Source of the DNA: Cryptomeria japonica
Lineage: Eukaryota; Streptophyta; Pinopsida; Cupressales; Cupressaceae
Direction: 5' to 3'
Assembly (NCBI RefSeq): GCF_030272615.1
Contig: NC_081415.1
Coordinates: 630,643,240-630,707,239 of the forward strand
Length of the DNA stretch: 64,000 nt
Shown here: positions 60,197 through 64,000 of the stretch, in pieces
How positions within the stretch are numbered: position 1 is the first letter of the stretch
How the letters are laid out: every line of letters begins with the position of its first letter
The notes under the pieces: generated by a model
What the model was told of the DNA's origin: nothing
The model's database searches: none
What the model saw: the letters and a program-made list of their open reading frames with translations, nothing else
Made by a program: the position numbers and the translations under genes

Positions 60197-60464
60197 TGTT
60201 TTCCCCATAGGGTCTCAGGTTAAGACATTGCATAAATGATAGAAGTACACAGAATATATGGAACTCACAAGTGTTTTATTGATTCATATTAAGCCAGTAC
60301 AAACAATGATAGCAATATGTTCGACTACAATAGTATGTCCAAAGACTAGAAATAGATACAATATAAAGGAGTCTGGTCAGTTACCCGGTGCCAACTACCG
60401 ACAACTGATAGGTTAACTGCCAATGCTAACACAATTTACCTTAATGCTTAATTACCTGACAACA
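60197..60464 (-). repeat. 5' LTR of the Gypsy element
   Basis: 268 bp, partner of 50549-50816, about 8% different by eye. Confidence 0.95.
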
Positions 60465-61233
60465 ACGAGGTCGGCCAAACCCTCAACACCTAATTACCAA
60501 ATACATCACACGATACATAAATAATCTACTAGACCAATACAATGCCATAGACAACATAGAATGTACCTAAATCAACTCTCCAAACACACAACACCACAAA
60601 AAATCTTGCCAAGATCAACCACAACACGTTACACCACTGAAAATATCGTATAACATGAAGAATATCACTAGACCCAAAAGATCTTCAATAACTCGCACAA
60701 GGATCAATGTGAACCACCAAAACAAATAGAAAATGATTAGTAAACACCAACAAGCACGTTAGAACCATCCACAATAGCTGCACCAACACCACTTATTCAA
60801 ATCTTCATCGATCAACATGCTAACACTCAAGAACAGTTATCAGCAGCAACTTGGATAAGAAAGATAGCTTGCGGAGCATCAAATCATGGACCATCTGAAA
60901 TGAAGATACACACTAACATCCAAAACACTCTTCCAAATCCGCAACACAAGATATGATCATACCGGAGCACAACGGATCAAACACCAGAACACTGCAACAA
61001 TAAAAACCAATCTCCATACTAGAATCCTCATCTCAGTCAACTCATCATATAGCATCATGGAATCAATAAAGAATGAAGTATCTCTAGTTGATTCAACATC
61101 CCAAGCAAATAAACCAGCTAGATCAACTCATTGCAAACACCGGATCACCACAACAATTTACTGCAACACTAAAACACAGGAATATGTTGACAACAATGAC
61201 AACAACATATCCTAGCAGCAACAATATCCAACA

Positions 61234-63956
61234 TTTTCAACATTTTTTATTGTTGTTGTTCATTCCACATGCCTAGGATTCTAGTTGAGTGACTCCCTTT
61301 TTGCTATTATGTAGTCATTATCATGACAAATATCTCTTTCTATGTCATGAAATGGTTTTTACAATAATGACTCTGAGAAAAAAAAGTTGATCCATTCATC
61401 TAAGTCACATGGAGGAATATATACAAACCTAGGAATAACTTTGACGATAGATGCGCTTTTCCTTGGCTCCCATTTGTTGTCTCTTCTTCATTTAGGATTA
61501 TATATCCATGATCTGACTGCATCAAGCAATGAGACACCTTCCATAGAAGGAGGCCTTGTTTTATATCCATCAATGAGAGATATTGTTTGATCTTCATTGT
61601 TCTCTTCAGTATGTACAACTACAGGTTTGAAAAACCTCACGTGAAACATTTACATTAACAAATCTTCTACTTCTCTCTACTGATGGAAGCTATAATAGCA
61701 TGTGACATGTTTCTTGAGCTCCAATGTCTCTTTCTATAACTATCTCAATTATAAGCCTTCTATATGCTCGTGCAGCTAAATCATCAGGGTTTTCAATGTT
61801 CGAAAGATGTATCAACATCTGGTTATATTGTTTCTAAGCTTTTTTTATACTTTTGATGCATACTTTTCAATATATTTGATTACAACATGCTTGGAAAGAA
61901 TAGGCTGTCAATCTATATTTGCTCTCCACAATTGTAATATGTGGTGATTACGCGAATTCACTCTTTCATCATTCCTTGGTTCAATTTTTTTGTCTCCTAT
62001 CTCTATGTCTTCATATAATTTGGATCCTCCCAAATTCAATGGCCAAGGGGCTTTATACTTAGAAGCATATGAACTCATATATTTTATTAATTGGCATAAA
62101 TTTTATATATGTAAACATGCTAAAAATGTTTTGACTAATTAAATAGTCACGTACAAACCATCCTTCCTCCTTTTTTTCGTAGGCATGCACCTTCCCTACA
62201 CACTATGTGTTGTTCTACAAAGATTAGTATCTCTTCATAGTCACATTCAACATCTATCTTTGCAAGCTATGTTGTATTTTTTAATTATAGATGTTGGTGA
62301 AAATTCTGGAATGCCTATAATTGTAAACAAAAATGAATATATTAGTTATATGATTGGCTATAAGTAGTTCATGTGATGTATTAGATATATATGTCAAAAT
62401 ATTTATGTACATGCCTATATATTTTGTTGATGTGGATCTTGTCTAGGATTGCATGCACATGGACAATAGAATGAAAATAACTCTCAACATTTTTCTTTTT
62501 CTCGTCATTTGACCAATCAATGTTGTCCATATTTGGTGCTCCATGCATCCAGATGAACTCATGCACATGTGGTGACCCCCTATGTTTCCACTCATATCTG
62601 GTCTAGTAATCTTTAACATTCATTCCTTTTTGTATAATTTATTTTCTGAATATTGAATGTCTTAAGTGCATGTAGTGCATGACAATATGGGAATAATCTA
62701 TAAATTATTTTTTTTTACCAATTTTGAGTTTCACGTGGAGTAGATGGTGGTGATCCTGACATTAATGCATGCAAATCAGGTCAATACATGTCTGCAATAC
62801 TCAATGTAAATAATATTGTAGGAGTGCCAATTTGATGAAGCATATCTATCAATTTTGCACGACATTGAGCCCAATATGCCCTTGTACCCCTTAATTTGGT
62901 TCCAAAACACATTAGTCTATCAGCTAGATGAGAGTGTGGTATATTTTCCATATGTTGATGCAACTCATTAATGGTGATTGGCATTTCTTGAAAACTTCTT
63001 TTCACAAATATTGTAGATTGATTTTGTGCATAGTGTCTCATTATCATATTCATCATAAAATATCTGAATCTTGGATGTTGACCAAAATGATGATCCTTAT
63101 ACCTCAATAGATGTTTCAAAAATTCATGCAAATACACTCACTTCATTCAAAGTTCTAACCAATCACATCTTCCATCAAGGAACAATGTTGGGAATGTCAT
63201 ATCAAGTGATCCTAACATGACATACTCATTGATAGGAGATGTACCAATTCTTGGTCAATCAATTAATATTGTTGGATTTGCATCGAGGTTATTAGCCCAT
63301 GCATGGATCAATCCCATCTCTCTATGAATAGTAAGAGGTTTTGAAGCCATTGATGTTGTGTACTCAATTATATTACCTTCATTTGTCTCAATCAATGGAC
63401 CCACAAATATGATTTCATTTGCATCAAAATCAAATTCCATGTGAATTGTCTTCAATTTGTTGAAAATATTTTTGTCATAATTTCTTGATAGATTGTTGAG
63501 AACGTTTTCATCAATTCTACCATCAGAGTAAAACTTGTCATGCTCTACTTTGTACTTAAGCGCTTTATACACACGATCCCTATTGATTGTGAAGTTATAA
63601 TTGGTGCCATGTTGATCCCTTCTTCGAACAATAATGATTGGCAAATGATCTATTGTATGTAGCAAAATTTGTGAAACATGTTCAACATTTTGCGGAAAAC
63701 TTATCATGTGTCCTTTGTATCTATATTGACCACCTATTGCATGTGTAACTTGAGGTATTGGGTTGACATGTGCAATCAACATTTCTTCTACTTGAGTCAA
63801 TTTCGCAAGCTCCTCTAGTTGTGGCCCGAGATCCATATTATTTGAAGCTGAAAATATGTGAATACCTCTCTCTTGTTGACATCTAGTACATACAATACCT
63901 TGAGTAGTGTGATATTTTTTGATTCCTTGATAGAATTTTTGACTAATAAGACACAT
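61234..63956 (-). pseudogene. Helitron Rep/N-terminal region (segment 1)
   Basis: Frame 63956-63255 holds a cysteine pair CTRCQQERG, LAKLTQVEEMLIAHVNPI, GGQYRYKGHMISFPQNV and LPIIIVRR, the conserved block before the Helitron-like N domain. Frame 63137-62781 is the Helitron-like N domain (HPRFRYFMMN, LRGTRAYWAQCRAKLIDML, GTPTILFTLSIADMY). At 62569-62561 the minus strand encodes HVH in PHVHEFIWMHGAPN, the HUH motif of the rolling-circle Rep nuclease. Near 61620-61400 adjoining frames give RPPSMEGVSLLDAVRSW and a decayed PR.I..FPRY region. The second Rep Tyr motif was not found. Frameshifts and stops make it inactive. The 5' end lies beyond 64000. Confidence 0.85.
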
Positions 63957-64000
63957 GTTTGGAAATCTAAGGTTATCCGATTGATGTTGAAGTTATAATT

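Larger units (their letters stand above)
50549..60464 (-). mobile_element. 9.9-kb Ty3/Gypsy retrotransposon, full length but decayed
   Basis: LTRs of 268 bp at 50549-50816 and 60197-60464 (TGTTTTCCCC...GACAACA on the plus strand) are flanked by exact ACGAG duplications at 50544-50548 and 60465-60469. Minus sense: the primer site after the 5' LTR is TGGCATCGCTGCC, a degenerate form of the tRNA-Asp type. A polypurine tract CTTTTTGGGGGGGATGA lies before the 3' LTR. Order is gag, protease, RT, RNase H, integrase, then a third ORF. About 21 differences between the LTRs (near 8%) point to an old insertion. The gene order and Asp-type site fit non-chromovirus Gypsy (Athila/Tat-like); the lineage is an inference. 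Confidence 0.95.
47128..61233. mobile_element. Copia-like solo LTR (about 1.35 kb net) split by two nested elements
   Basis: The start TGTTGGCAATAAC, followed by GGAAAACTGAGAG, a long G-run and TTGAATCAGTTTTC, is typical of the end of Copia LTRs read backwards. The pieces are 47128-47467, 50300-50548 and 60470-61233 (ending ATATCCAACA). Helitron protein sequence lies directly outside both ends, so no internal region exists. TTTTC occurs at both outer borders, but one extra C separates it from the left end. Minus orientation is inferred from the C-rich tract position. Confidence is moderate because the LTR has no partner here. Confidence 0.55.

Overview
The window looks like intergenic DNA of a large-genome seed plant, most likely a conifer or other gymnosperm. 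This is inferred from very long LTRs, deep nesting of old elements, heavily decayed plant-type retroelement and Helitron proteins, AT-rich spacers, and the absence of any convincing host gene. I see no rRNA gene, no functional tRNA gene and no intact host protein gene. Almost everything supportable is transposable-element DNA.

Layout. 1-8373: old spacer with a SINE-like fragment, degenerate tandem duplications and the RNase H end of a LINE (7140-7652). 8379-22610: a solo LTR ('LTR-A', minus sense, target duplication GTTAA) of about 6.5 kb. A second, related solo LTR ('LTR-B', plus sense, 13211-20628, 7.4 kb) is inserted in it. 22616-30450: repeat-rich spacer with tandem duplications, GC-rich hairpins, a SINE with a 13-bp target duplication and short inverted-repeat elements. 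From about 30450 to beyond 64000 runs one decayed minus-strand Helitron (Rep/helicase). It is cut by: a 12.7-kb non-autonomous LTR element with 4.5-kb LTRs (31109-43822); an insert of about 1.8 kb (44973-46765); and a probable Copia-like solo LTR (47128-61233). That solo LTR itself carries a 2.8-kb non-autonomous LTR element (47468-50294, ACTAC duplication) and a 9.9-kb Ty3/Gypsy element (50549-60464, ACGAG duplication).

Most interesting system. LTR-A, LTR-B and the LTRs of the 31-43 kb element are one family. They share start and end sequences, an inverted telo-box 65-75 bp upstream of a TATA box, and an R/U5-like tail of about 0.8-0.86 kb. LTR-A and LTR-B each carry, upstream of that core promoter, homologous copies of a protein gene of about 1,070 codons. 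LTR-B has it nearly intact with one in-frame TAG; LTR-A has a pseudogene. The 31-43 kb LTRs lack the gene. The leader of LTR-B holds about 12 hairpins of 35 nt, mostly 163-177 bp apart; the 31-43 kb LTRs hold a similar array whose stems have changed in a compensatory way. The predicted protein resembles in layout the third ORF that lies after pol in the Gypsy element at 51-53 kb. A U3-embedded gene plus a spaced hairpin leader is the best candidate here for something not described before.
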